Part shown: positions 53,396-63,289 of the stretch, one piece after another
How the letters are laid out: each line of letters begins with the position of its first letter
Numbering within the stretch: the stretch's first letter is position 1
NCBI GenBank assembly: GCA_008729055.1
Contig: SDUX01000002.1
Span: 124,001 to 188,000 of the forward strand
Origin: Pyropia haitanensis
Taxonomy: Eukaryota > Rhodophyta > Bangiophyceae > Bangiales > Bangiaceae
DNA length: 64,000 nt
Reading direction: 5' to 3'
Position numbers and translations under genes: made by a program
Notes under the pieces: model-generated
What the model saw: the letters and a program-made list of their open reading frames with translations, nothing else
Database searches by the model: none
What the model was told of the DNA's origin: nothing

Positions 53396-55457
53396 GCGGC
53401 GGGCGCCGACGAGCGCCGAGGGCGACCGCGACCACTTCCGGGTCAAGCCCGTCCGCTGCCGCGGCGTGTCGGCGCGGGTGGTCCTCCAAAACGCCAACGG
53501 CCCGTGCCCGCTGCTCGCGCTCGTCAACGTGCTCGCCCTGCGGGGGCACCTGTCCCTCCCGTCGGGCGCGTCGTTTGCGGCGGGCGCGGACCTCGTCACC
53601 GCCCTCCGCGACTGGCTCGTCGCGACCACCACGGGGCGGGCCGAGGCGGACCCGGCGGTGGCGGCCGCGGTCGCAGACGCGGCGGGCCGGCTGCCGGCGC
53701 TGCGGACGGGGGTGGACGTCAACATCCGCTTTGGGGGGGTGGGGGCGGTCGAGTTTTCCGCCGAGGTGGGGCTGTTTGACCTGTTTGGCGTGCGCCTGCT
53801 GCATGGGTGGGTGGTGGACCCGGGCGACACCGAGGTAGCCGCCCTCGTCGCGCCCCTTTCGTACAATGGGCTGGCAGAGCTGCTGTGTGCGCCAGAAGAG
53901 GAGGACGAGCGGGCTGTGGGGGTGGGTGAGGGGGTGGGCGTCGCACCCGGTGTGGTGACGGCGGCGGGGGGGGTGGAAGTGGGCGCTATTGCGCCCACCG
54001 CACCTGCTGGGACGGACACCCCGGCCGATGGTGCAGATGCGGAGCATGACGTGGCAGTGGCGGCCATGGCGGCCGCCACTGAAGCAGACCGGCCCGTGGC
54101 GCATGAAGAGGTGACGGTGGCGGTGGCGACGGCGCCGACACCGGCTGCTGCGACCTCAGTCGAAGTACACGGTGACGTGACGGCGGGCTCTCCCGCAGAT
54201 GCTGTGACGACCGAACGGGACGGCTCCGACGACGGCAGCGGCGCTGATGCCACCGCCACGGGCGGAGAGGCGGCGGCCGCAGTCGACAAGGCACAGACGG
54301 AAGGGTCCGCCGCAGCGGACGAGGCGACGGTGGACACGACGGCGGCCGCGGGCGAGGCGGCTGTTGGCGAACTCTCTGGCGACGTCATCGCGCCCGCAGC
54401 TGCGTCGATCTCTTTGGCACCCGCTGGCGGTGTCCCCACTTCTACTGCGCCCCCTGCCCCTGCTCCTTCCGTCACAGCCGACCCGACGGCGGTGTCGGGT
54501 CTGCCGTCATCTGCGGGACTCCCCCTCTCCAGCACCGCTCCCGCGACCGCCGCCGCGCCCGCCGCCCCGCGGCGTAGTCGACAAGCGCTCGCGCGCGCCT
54601 TCCTCTCCGCCTCCCCCTCGCAGCTGACGCCGTACGGCCTGGCTGCTCTCCACGGCGCGCTTGCGGACGGTGAGCTGGCGGTGCTCTTTCGGAACAACCA
54701 CCTGTCCACCATCACCCGCCACGCGGGGGAGCTGTACCTGCTGGTCAGCGACGTGGGCTACCTCCACCAGCGGGGGATTGTGTGGGAGCGCCTGGACAGC
54801 GTGTCGGGGGACAGCGCGTTTTTCTCGGGTGACTTTGTCGCGTTTGGGGAGCGGGCGGGGGGGGCGCCGGGCGTCCGCCCCCCGGCCGACGCCGCGGGGG
54901 AGGCGGCCGAGCTGGCCGCCGCGGTCGCGGCGTCCCAAGCAGACGCTCCGTCTGCAGCGGGTGGCGTCCCTGGTTCCGCCTCTGACGCGGCGGCAGCGGC
55001 GGCGGCGGCGGCGGCCGCCGACGACGACGATGGCGACGACGACGCGGCTCTCGCCCGCGCCCTCCAAGCCGAGGAGGACGAGCTGCGAGCCGCGGCCGCC
55101 ACCGTGGACGCCGACGCCCGCCTGGCGCGGCAGCTACATGAGGAGGAGCGCGCCGCCGCGGCGGCGGCGGCGGCAGCCGCGGTACCGGCGTCGGCGCGGC
55201 TGTCGGGCGGCGCCCGCCGCGGCGGCGGCGGCGGCGGCGGTGGCCGTGGCGGCGGCGGCGGCGGCCGTGGCGGCGGCGGTCGCACGGCCGGCCAGCCGCC
55301 GCGGCACCGCGCGGGCGGCGGTGGCGGCGGCGGCCGCCCGCCGCCCGCGGGTGGCCGCGGCGGCGGGGGTGTTCCGGTGCGCCAGCCAGCGGCGGCAGCG
55401 GCGCCGCCGCCGCGCGCATCCTCCGTGCTCGACTCGTCCTCGTGCGTGTTGCAATGA
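53226..55457 (+). CDS. MINDY-family deubiquitinase (FAM63-like)
   Basis: MINDY enzymes are cysteine proteases that trim K48-linked ubiquitin chains. An unbroken 743-residue frame contains VVLQNANGPCPLLALVNVLA, with the catalytic Cys at 94 and the oxyanion Gln at 88. Further blocks are GVDVNIRFGGVGAVEFSAEV, FDLFGVRLLHGWVVDP, PLSYNGLAELL, LTPYGLAALHGALADGELAV, and LFRNNHLSTITRHAGELYLL with the catalytic His at 492. It ends the domain with GDSAFFSGDFVAFG. Between the two catalytic halves lies an insertion of about 240 residues rich in Ala/Thr/Val/Glu. After the domain come two ubiquitin-interacting-type helices (AALARALQAEEDELRA and DARLARQLHEEERA). Then follows an Arg-Gly-Gly-rich tail and the last four residues CVLQ, which fit a CaaX prenylation signal. 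The only repeats are frame-neutral GGC tracts. Confidence 0.9.
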
Positions 55458-57364
55458 CCAGAGGGGCGTTGGGGGGATGGCGGCGGGTGCGCCGCGGCGC
55501 TTTTTTTTTTGTGCTCGTCTGTTCCGCCTCTTGTCCCTCACCCGAGTGTCCTGGGTGGCGGGGATGGGCGTCCATCCCAGCGGCCGCTCCGCACCCGGTC
55601 GGCGGGCCGCCCCGTGGGCGCGCCGGCCCGCGTCAGCACGGCGACCGCCGGGTAAACTGCGTTGAGGGTGGCGGCTGAGGGCGACGTGGCGGCCCCAGAC
55701 GGGGTGTCGCGGGACGCCCACGCCCACCCCTCGCTTCACCAGTCTCCCCCGCTGCCGTCGCCGCTTCTGCGTCCTCGGCGGCGGAGGCCGCGACCGCCTT
55801 GTTGTTCATGCAAGTGACGCCAACGTCAAACCCGGGGGTCCTCTCAAAGCGGCGAGCGGTGGCAAGGTCAAGGCACCGAGTGTCCAACGCTTCATACAGT
55901 TCGCCCGCACTTGACCGAGGTGAGCGTCTACGCAGGCGGCCAGGCCGCGGGTGCACATGGGGAGGGCCTCTCCTCCCGTGGCCGGCCCTTCCGATGGTGC
56001 TCAAGATGAGCGTCTGCTGGACGTGCAATTGCACCCTGCTCGAGTGGCTGGCGGATGGCCCCGCCTAGGCGGCAGCCCTGCGCAAGCTGGAAGTGACAAT
56101 GGAATGGATGACCCAGCGCCCCCGACGCTGTCAACTCTGCCGGGCCTGACCGGACGTACGGACCTGGTGGTGAGTGTGCACCGGCCGGGGTTTGTGACAT
56201 AACCACGCATGACTGCCGTGACCGCGCTCCACGTGAAGCGATACTTGGACGGGGACGGTTGTCAGGACTGGACGGCGGCCTTGCTGCAGGCCTCGGCGGC
56301 TTTGCCTTCCCACTACCCCGTCGAGGAGGTGCGCCATGAGAGCACATTCCGCGAGTGCGTTGTTGTCCATATGCCATGGCGGAGGCGCCCCCGCGGCTGA
56401 GGGTGGTGCGCCGGCTGGTCATGTGCCGGGATGAGCGGACGTTTGCGAAAGGCACCATCGTGGACAGGGCGACCTTGCACAGGAGGGATGGACAACAGCT
56501 ACATACTCGAGCTGTGCGTCGCGGTTGCAAATCATTTGACGGCCAGACTAGGAGGGGGACCCGCTGAGACCACCTCTGCCGCGGAGCGCGAAACCACTGT
56601 CGAGCGCCCTTGAGCGGCACGCCGGCGGCTACCGGGCCCGTTTGCAAGTGCTAGCGGTTGCCGCGTCGCCCATCCCCACGCCCGCGCGCGCCGCCAGGAG
56701 TGTGGGGAGCCGCCCCGACGCGCCGCGTTGTAGCGGGCACGGGTATCCACCGCGGCCGCCGCGCCTGTGCGCACCCCTCCCGTGCGGGAAGCAGAGGGCG
56801 CCGACCCGCAGCGGCGGCGGGTGTGTGGCGACCGCCGTGATCCGCAGAGGGGGGGACTGGAAGCAACAGGGCTAGCCGCTGGGCCCCCGCTCCGCTGCGC
56901 CGTTGGCCCGCGGGCCCGCTGGCCCGGCGGAGGCACCACGACGCGAGTGGCGTGGCCCCACTGACCCAGCGGGCCCCGTCGACAGCCCGCCCGGTCCTGT
57001 CCTCTCACAGACACCCCCCGACCGTCTACTGCACCGATCCGTTCGCCGCCACGGTCACCGCGCCGCTCCGCCCCCCCCCTCTCCTTTCCCCCTCCCGCGG
57101 GCGCACGGCGTGCCCGTGTCTCACGGAGGCACGCGTTGCGGGGTGCCGCGGTACCAGCAAACTACTGTTACAGTGGTGCCGCGCTCAACGCTGACACCCC
57201 TCTGCCCCCCTCCCCCACCTTCCCCTCGCCCCCACCCGACCCACTCCCCATTTTCCTCACCCCACCCCCCCCGACGGCGCAGTCGCCCCGCCTCTCCCCA
57301 CTCCCCACCCCCCTCCTCACTGCGGGAGCGTTTGCCCCCCCCCCCCTCCCCCCGGCCGCTCACC
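55458..57364. other. intergenic, about 1.9 kb; possible unrecognised or decayed gene
   Basis: Two short patches look more protein-like than random: a minus-strand stretch around 55790-55925 (AGELYEALDTRCLDLATARR, GFDVGVTCMNNKAVAAS) and plus-strand frames at 56209-56600 (TAVTALHVKRYLDGDGCQDW, MDNSYILELCVAVANHLTAR). I cannot join them into a gene or assign a family. The rest is C-rich sequence before the NhaD start. Confidence 0.4.
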
Positions 57365-57561
57365 ATGCGCGCCGCCTTTGTCGGTACGCCGCTGCCGCCA
57401 CGCGGCTGGCCCGGCCGGCCGGCCGCTGCTGTCGCGACGCCGCTGCAGAGGGCGGCGGCCGCCCGCCCCCGGCGTGCCGTGGCCGCCGCGACCCGGCGGG
57501 TGTGGCGGGCGGCGGCGGGGGGCGGCGACAGCAGCGGCAATGGGGACGCCAGCGACGCCGT

Positions 57562-57605
<44 letters not shown>

Positions 57606-59432
57606 GCAGCTCAGGCGGCACGTCTGCTTCCCCCCCCGCCCCCCCCGCCGTTGCGGGCGCGTCGGCCGACGCGGCCGCGTCGGCCGACGCGGCCGCGACG
57701 GCCGCGGCGGCCGCGGCGGACCGGAGCCTCGAGTCCCGCATCAAGCCGTCGACCTACACCGCCTACGCGACGGCGGCGGTGGACGGCGTCGCGACGCCTC
57801 GCAAGTCCCGCTCCGCGTTTGCCATGTCCCGCCGCCGCGCGGCGGCGGGCAACCCGGGCTCCGCCACCGCCGACGCGGGCCGCGCGGCGGGGGTGGCGGG
57901 CATCGCCGCCATCGCCGCGGCGCTGCTGCAGCACGAGTGGGTGTCGAGCCACCTGCAGCTGACGCTGGCCGCGATCGTTGCGATTGGCTACGCGGGCACC
58001 GTCGCCGAGGCGGCGCTGGACACGTCCAAGACGGGCCTCGCGCTGCTGACGGGCGTCGGCGTCTGGACCGCCACCGCGACGGCGGGGACGACCCGCGGCG
58101 GCGTGGACGCGGTGCTCGCGTCGCTGGGCACGCAGCTGGCAGGCACCGCCGAGCTGGTTGTCTTCCTCGTCGCCTCCGCAACGGTGGTGGAGCTGGTCGC
58201 CGCGCACGGCGGCTTCCGGCCGTTTGCCGCGGTCGTCGCGTCGGGCCAGCGGCGGTCGCCAACGGCGGCGGTGGTGGCGGTGGGGGGCATTGCGTTTGGG
58301 CTGGCCGCGCTCGCCGACAACCTGACCGCCACCGTCGTGTCGCTGCTGCTGCTGCGGGGCTGCCTGATGGACCGCCGCATGCGGTGGCGGCTGGGCGCGG
58401 TGGCGGTGGTGGCGGCCAACGGGGGGGGGCGTGGTCTGCGATTGGCGACGTGACGACGACGCTGCTGTGGTCGGCGGGGCGGCTGAACCCGGGGCCCACC
58501 GCCGCGGCGACGCTGCTGCCGTCGGCGGTGAGTGTGGCGGTGACGCTCGCGGTGCTCGCCGCGCCGCTCCGCAAGGGGGGGCGCGACGCCGACGCGGCGG
58601 CGGTCAGCACCCCGGCCGCCGTCGCGGCGGCGGCGCCCGCCGCGGTGGCGGCCAACGTCACCACCCCGGCGACGGTGGCGGCGGCGGCGGCGGCGGCGGT
58701 GGCGGGGTCGGACGAGCCAGCCGCCGCGGCGGCGGTCCCGCCCGCGGCGGCGGCGGCGCGCGGCGTGGCCACGCTGGACCTCCCCCCCCGGGCGCGCATC
58801 GTGCTGGGCGCGGGCGTCGCGTCGCTGCTCGCCGTCCCCGCGTTTGTCTCGTATACGGGGCTGCCGCCCTTTCTGGGCATGACCGCCAGCGCGGGCGGCA
58901 TGTGGATCCTGACCGACCTCCTCCACGCGCGGCGGCCGGGGCGGACGGGCCTGCGGGCCAACGCGGCGGTGGCGCGGGTGGACGTGTCGGCGCTGCTCTT
59001 CATCACGGGCGCGCTGCTGCTGGTGGGCGGCCTCGACGAGGCGGGCCTCCTGTCCGCCGCCGCCGCGTCGGTCGACGCGGCGGGCGTGCCGCGGCTCGCC
59101 GCCGTCATTGCCGCGGGCGCCCTGTCGTCGGTGGTGGACAATGTGCCGCTGGTCGCGGCGGCGTCTGCCGCGTGGGGGGCGTCCACCCCGCCCGACGACG
59201 CGGTGTGGCACCTGCTGAGCTTGGCGGCGGGCACGGGCGCGTCGGTGCTGCCGCTGGGGAGCGTCGCGGGCGTCGCGCTGATGGCGCTGGAGGGCGTCCC
59301 GTTTGGCTGGTACGTGCGGCACGTGTCGGCGGCGGCGGCGCTCGGCTACGCCGCGGGCGTCGGCACGTTTGGGGTGGCCACCCTCGGCGGGCACGCCGTC
59401 GCGGCGCTCGCCGCGGGGGGGGGGGGGGGTAG
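57365..59432 (+). CDS. NhaD-type sodium/proton antiporter (plastid NHD1-like), two frame junctions
   Basis: This exports Na+ in exchange for H+; plant NHD1 acts in the chloroplast envelope. The start CACCATGCG at 57365 gives MRAAFVGTPLPPRGWPGRPA, an Arg/Ala-rich plastid-type leader, then a (GGC)14 poly-Gly tract. The membrane part has LQHEWVSSHLQLTLAAIVAI, LAGTAELVVFLVASATVVEL, IAFGLAALADNLTATVVSLL, and after the G8 run at 58422-58429 (one base added) GGAWSAIGDVTTTLLW, a signature of the family. The second half has LSSVVDNVPLVAAASAAW and AGTGASVLPLGSVAGVALMA, then GVPFGWYVRHVS, the inverted-repeat counterpart. At the end, one base added to the 59417-59429 G run places a TAG at 59430-59432, giving 2070 nt and 689 residues. 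Without it the frame would run through a poly-T tract as poly-Phe, which is implausible. Confidence 0.85.
57562..57603. repeat. GGC trinucleotide repeat (14 units)
   Basis: An uninterrupted repeat coding for poly-Gly between the plastid-type leader and the transporter domain of the NhaD protein. Confidence 0.85.
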
Positions 59433-59466
59433 CGGCGGTGGCCCGCCGGCGCCCTTGCTACTCTTT

Positions 59467-59502
<36 letters not shown>

Positions 59503-59921
59503 ACAGGTGGACCGGTGTGGGAGTGGTGGTTGTGCAGGGGGGGATGGCGGACCAAGCGAGGCGCGCGTGGCGGGGGGGGGGGGTGGGCGCGGCGGCCCAC
59601 GCGCGCCGGGATTGGCGCCACGCCACGGCCCGCGGCGGGGGGCCGCGCCCGTGCGGTGCGCCGCCGCGGGGCGGCAGGCCGGCCGTCGTGGCGCGCCCGC
59701 CCGCGGGGTGGGCGCCCGCGGTGCTCGGCGCACCGCCAGCGTGCCCGGCGGGCGCGTCGGCGGCCAGGCGCGGCGCCCCCCCCCCTCCCCCAGAGAGCTG
59801 CGCGGCTCTGCCGCGACGCTGCCCGCGACGCGCCCGCTCTGGATGGGAGCGGCCTCCCGCCATGGACTTTTTGGGCAGCCGCCGAGAACAAACACGACCC
59901 AAACGCCCGCGACCGCGGCGG
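59433..59921. other. convergent 3' region with T33 tract
   Basis: A run of 33 T lies at 59469-59501, 37 bases after the proposed NhaD stop codon, the longest A/T homopolymer in the window. The region separates the tail-to-tail NhaD and helical-repeat genes. No gene is seen. Confidence 0.6.
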
Positions 59922-60162
59922 TCACGGTGCTGCACAGCCGCGCCCCCCCCCCCCCCCCCAGTCCCCGCCCGCGTCCGCGTCCATACTCGCCTCCCACCGG
60001 CGCACCGCGGCGGGCACCCCCCCCCCCTCGACGAGCCGCCCCAGCCCCGACCGGAGGAGCGCCCGCACCGCGAGCGCGCGCGCGGCGGCCGCGTCCGCCC
60101 CCGCCGGCAGGCCCGCCGTCACCGCCGCGAGCGCGCGGTCCGCCGCGGCGGGGTGGCCCGCC

Positions 60163-60202
<40 letters not shown>

Positions 60203-61503
60203 GCGCGGGCGCCGCCCCCCCCGGGGCGGCGGCGGCGGTGGCGGCGGCGGCGGCCCCCCCACGGACGGCGACGCCCCAGCGGAGGAGGGCCAGCTCCAGC
60301 CGGCCGACCGCGTCGGGCACCCCCCCCCCCCCCACCCCCCCCCCGCGACCACCCGCAGCGCGGCGGCGGCGGCGGGCACCCCCCCCACGCCCGACGACAC
60401 GACGCGCAGCAGCGGCGGCGCGAGGCGGGCCGCCGCGGCGGGCGACGCGGCCGCCGCGGCCGCCACGACCCCCACCGCGCCAACGGCGTCGCCCGTCGCG
60501 GCGACCGCCGCGACCGCCGCCCGCGCGACCGCGGGCGACGCACGGAGCAGCCCCGCGGCGGCGGCGCGGCGGACGAGGCCCGCCACGTCGGCGGGCACCG
60601 CGATGGCGGCGGCGGAGAGGAGCGCCGCGACGGCGGCCGGGTCGGCGGTGACGCGGGCGCCGCCCGCCGCGGCGAGGCCCCGCCAGACGGCCGGCAGGCG
60701 GGCGGGGAGGGCGGAGCGGGCGACGGCGGCGAGGAGCGGCGGGAGGAGCGACCGGGGGGGGGGGGGGGACCACGCCCGCCGGGACTGGCGGAGGATGGTG
60801 AGGGCGGCCTCGGCCGCCGCGGGGGGGGGGTGCCCACCGCCGCCGCCAGCGCCACCGCGTACGCGTCGGGGGGGGGGGGGGGTGCGCCGCGGTCGGCGTC
60901 AGCAGCGCCACCGCGCGGCCGAGGGCGGTCGCCGCCGCGGAGCGGCGCGGCAGCGCGACGCGGCCACCCCCACCCCCACCCCCCCCCCCCCCTCACCCCC
61001 ACCCCCACCCCTCCCCCACCCCAACCGTCACCGCCGCCGCCACCACCACCACCACCACCGCCACCACCACCGCCACCACCACCGCCACCACCGCCGGCGC
61101 CGCGGCCGGCGCCGTCCACCCCCCCCCCCCCAACCGACGCCAAAATCGCCGCCGCCCCCCCCCGCCCCCCCCCCCCCCCCCCCCCACCGCGTCTGCATAC
61201 ACGCGCATATACGCCGCGACGAGCGGCGTCGGCGCCGCGACGCCCGCCGCGGCCGCGGCGGCGGCGACGGCGTCAATGGCGGGCACCCCCCCCCCCCCGC
61301 GGCGGCGGCGGCGGCCAGCGCCGACACCGTCTCGGCCGTCCAGCCGCCCGCCCGGCGGAGCGCCGCCGCCGCCCGCGCCGCGGCGGCACGCGCCGCCACC
61401 GCCGCCGCCGACGGGCCCCGCGCGGCCGCCCACACCCGCAGGGCGGCGTTGAGGGCGGGCGCCGCGCTCTGGCCGCGGCGGCGGCGGCGGCCGCCGCCGC
61501 CGT

Positions 61504-61563
<60 letters not shown>

Positions 61564-62303
61564 CGTGGCCCGCACCGCCGCCGCCGCCGTCGGCGCCGCC
61601 GCCACCCGCCGCGAGCGCCCGCCCCAACAGCGCCGCGGCGAGGCGGGAGCGCGTGGCGCCCGCCCCCCCCCCCCCACCCCCCCCCCCCCCCCATGGACGC
61701 GAGCCACACGCCGCGCCCCCCCCCCCCCCCCCCTCTCCCGTGGATACGGCGAGGAGCACCCCCCCCCCTCGGGCTCCCCCCCCCCCCCCCCCCCACGGCG
61801 AGCCCCCGCAGCAGCACCGTAAACACCGCGCGGGGCAGGCGGAGCCCCCCCAGCGGGCCGCCGCGTCCACCTGCAGCGCGGTGGCGGCGTCGCCCGCCGC
61901 GGCCGCCCGCAGCGCGGCGGCCGTATACAGCGACCGCCGGGCGGCGGCGGGCCACGCGGCGGTGCCGCCCGCCGCGTCGACCGCCGCGACGAGCGCCGCC
62001 GCCGCCGCCGGCGACACGCCCGCCACGCCGTGGACCGCCGCGAGGGCGGCCGCCACCGGCAGGGCGGGGTGGGGCGGCGGGGCGGGGAAGGCGAGCGCCG
62101 CCGCCGCCGCGGCAGCGTCGCCAGACAGGGCGTGCCAGAGGGCGGTGTGGGCCGCCGCGGCGGCGCGGGACTGGAAGGTGCGCGCGTGGCGCCGCCGCCG
62201 CGCCGCCGCCGCCGCGGCCGCCGCCGCCGCCGCGTCTGCCGCCGCCGCCGCCGCCGTCGCGGCGCCGCCGCCACGCGGTGCGCGCGGCGGCCGCGTCGTT
62301 GGC

Positions 62304-62350
<47 letters not shown>

Positions 62351-62716
62351 ACCAGCCGGCCGGACGGTGGTGGTGGTGGTGGTGGTGGCGGTGGTGGCGG
62401 CGGCGAGCGCGGCGAGCAGCGCCCGCCGGTGGGGCAGGTGCGGCGCCATGTCCGCCTCGGGCGCCGCCGCCGCGGCGCGGCGGAACGCGGCGAGGCGGGC
62501 GGCGGTGGCGGCGCGCGCCGCCCGCGGGCGGCGGGGGAGGCGTGGCAGCTGGGGGGGGGGGGGGGGTGCCGCCGAGGGGGGGGGGGGTGGGGGGGGGGGG
62601 GGGGACGACCCCGCCCACCGGGTGGCGGCGGCGACGCCGCGCAAGGGGGGGGGGGGTGGGGGGGGGGGGGGGGGGGCGCCAACCGCGACGCGGCTGGCGG
62701 CGCGGAGGAGGGCCAT
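59922..62716 (-). CDS. Ala-rich helical-repeat protein (PPR-like candidate), several frame junctions
   Basis: This is probably an organelle RNA-binding protein if the repeat assignment is right. The start at 62716 gives [20 protein letters not shown], an organelle-type leader. Degenerate helix pairs of about 35 residues follow: [179 protein letters not shown] and more, ending AAVRRWEASMDADAGGDWGG. The pattern (helix, A/G-rich turn, helix) resembles PPR or TPR proteins. Poly-Gly linkers and frame changes at C/G runs (near 61847, 61287-61297, 61157-61185, 60872-60881, 60765-60774 and 60321-60335) prevent a clean model. Nearly all changes fit one added base. The stop at 59922 could move if the C run at 59940-59959 is also wrong. 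Confidence 0.45.
62305..62350. repeat. GGC trinucleotide repeat (15 units)
   Basis: On the minus strand it codes for poly-Ala in the N-terminal part of the helical-repeat protein. A GGTGGT tract follows (poly-Thr on the minus strand). Confidence 0.8.
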
Positions 62717-63289
62717 GGGGAGAGGGGTAACAGGCAGAGGGAGAGGAACAGGGGGGGGAGACAGGGGGGGGGAAGGGGGGGGGGGGGGGGGTGGCGGGAG
62801 GGTGGGTGGGGGGGGGGGTAGCGCGTCGCCTCACGCCACACGCCACGACGCTGGCGGTGGCCGCGGCGATCCGCCGGTCGCCGCGCCGCGGCGGCGACGC
62901 GGTCGAGGAGGGCGGGGACGGGGGGAGTAGGGCGCCGCGCACCAGCGGCGACGGCGGCGGCGGTGGCGGCGGCAGCGGCAGGCGCGGCGCGGGATCAATG
63001 GGGGCCCGTCGACGCGCGGCGCGGCGTCGGCCGTGGCGCGCCGCCCCCCGCTCGGCGGCAGTGGCAAGGATAAAAATATATATATATATATATAGAGAAA
63101 TAGAATACAAAAAAAAAAAAAAAAGCCTACGAGAGACCCATTGTCCATGGGCGGCGCGGGCGCGTCCGCGCGGCGCGCGGGCGCCACGCCCGCCGCCGCC
63201 GACGCGCCGCCGCGGCCGGCGGCCGCCGCGGGCGACGGCACGGGCGGCACGGGCGGCGGCCGGCGGCGGCGCGCCGCCGGGCGGGCGCG
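62717..63289. other. intergenic with TA and A microsatellites
   Basis: This is upstream DNA of the helical-repeat gene and the 3' flank of the gene at the right edge. It contains ATATATATATATATAT near 63077-63093 and a run of 16 A near 63109-63124, conspicuous in this base composition. Confidence 0.6.

Noticed and set aside
59469..59501. T33 tract as a bacterial-type terminator or RNA polymerase III stop
   Set aside because: No hairpin precedes it, no tRNA or small RNA gene lies upstream, and the tract is far longer than such signals.
4243..62716. Pseudogenes as the explanation for frame breaks
   Set aside because: The breaks fall only in G/C runs, nearly all have the same sign, and the residues on both sides remain conserved without internal stops. 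Decay would scatter changes.
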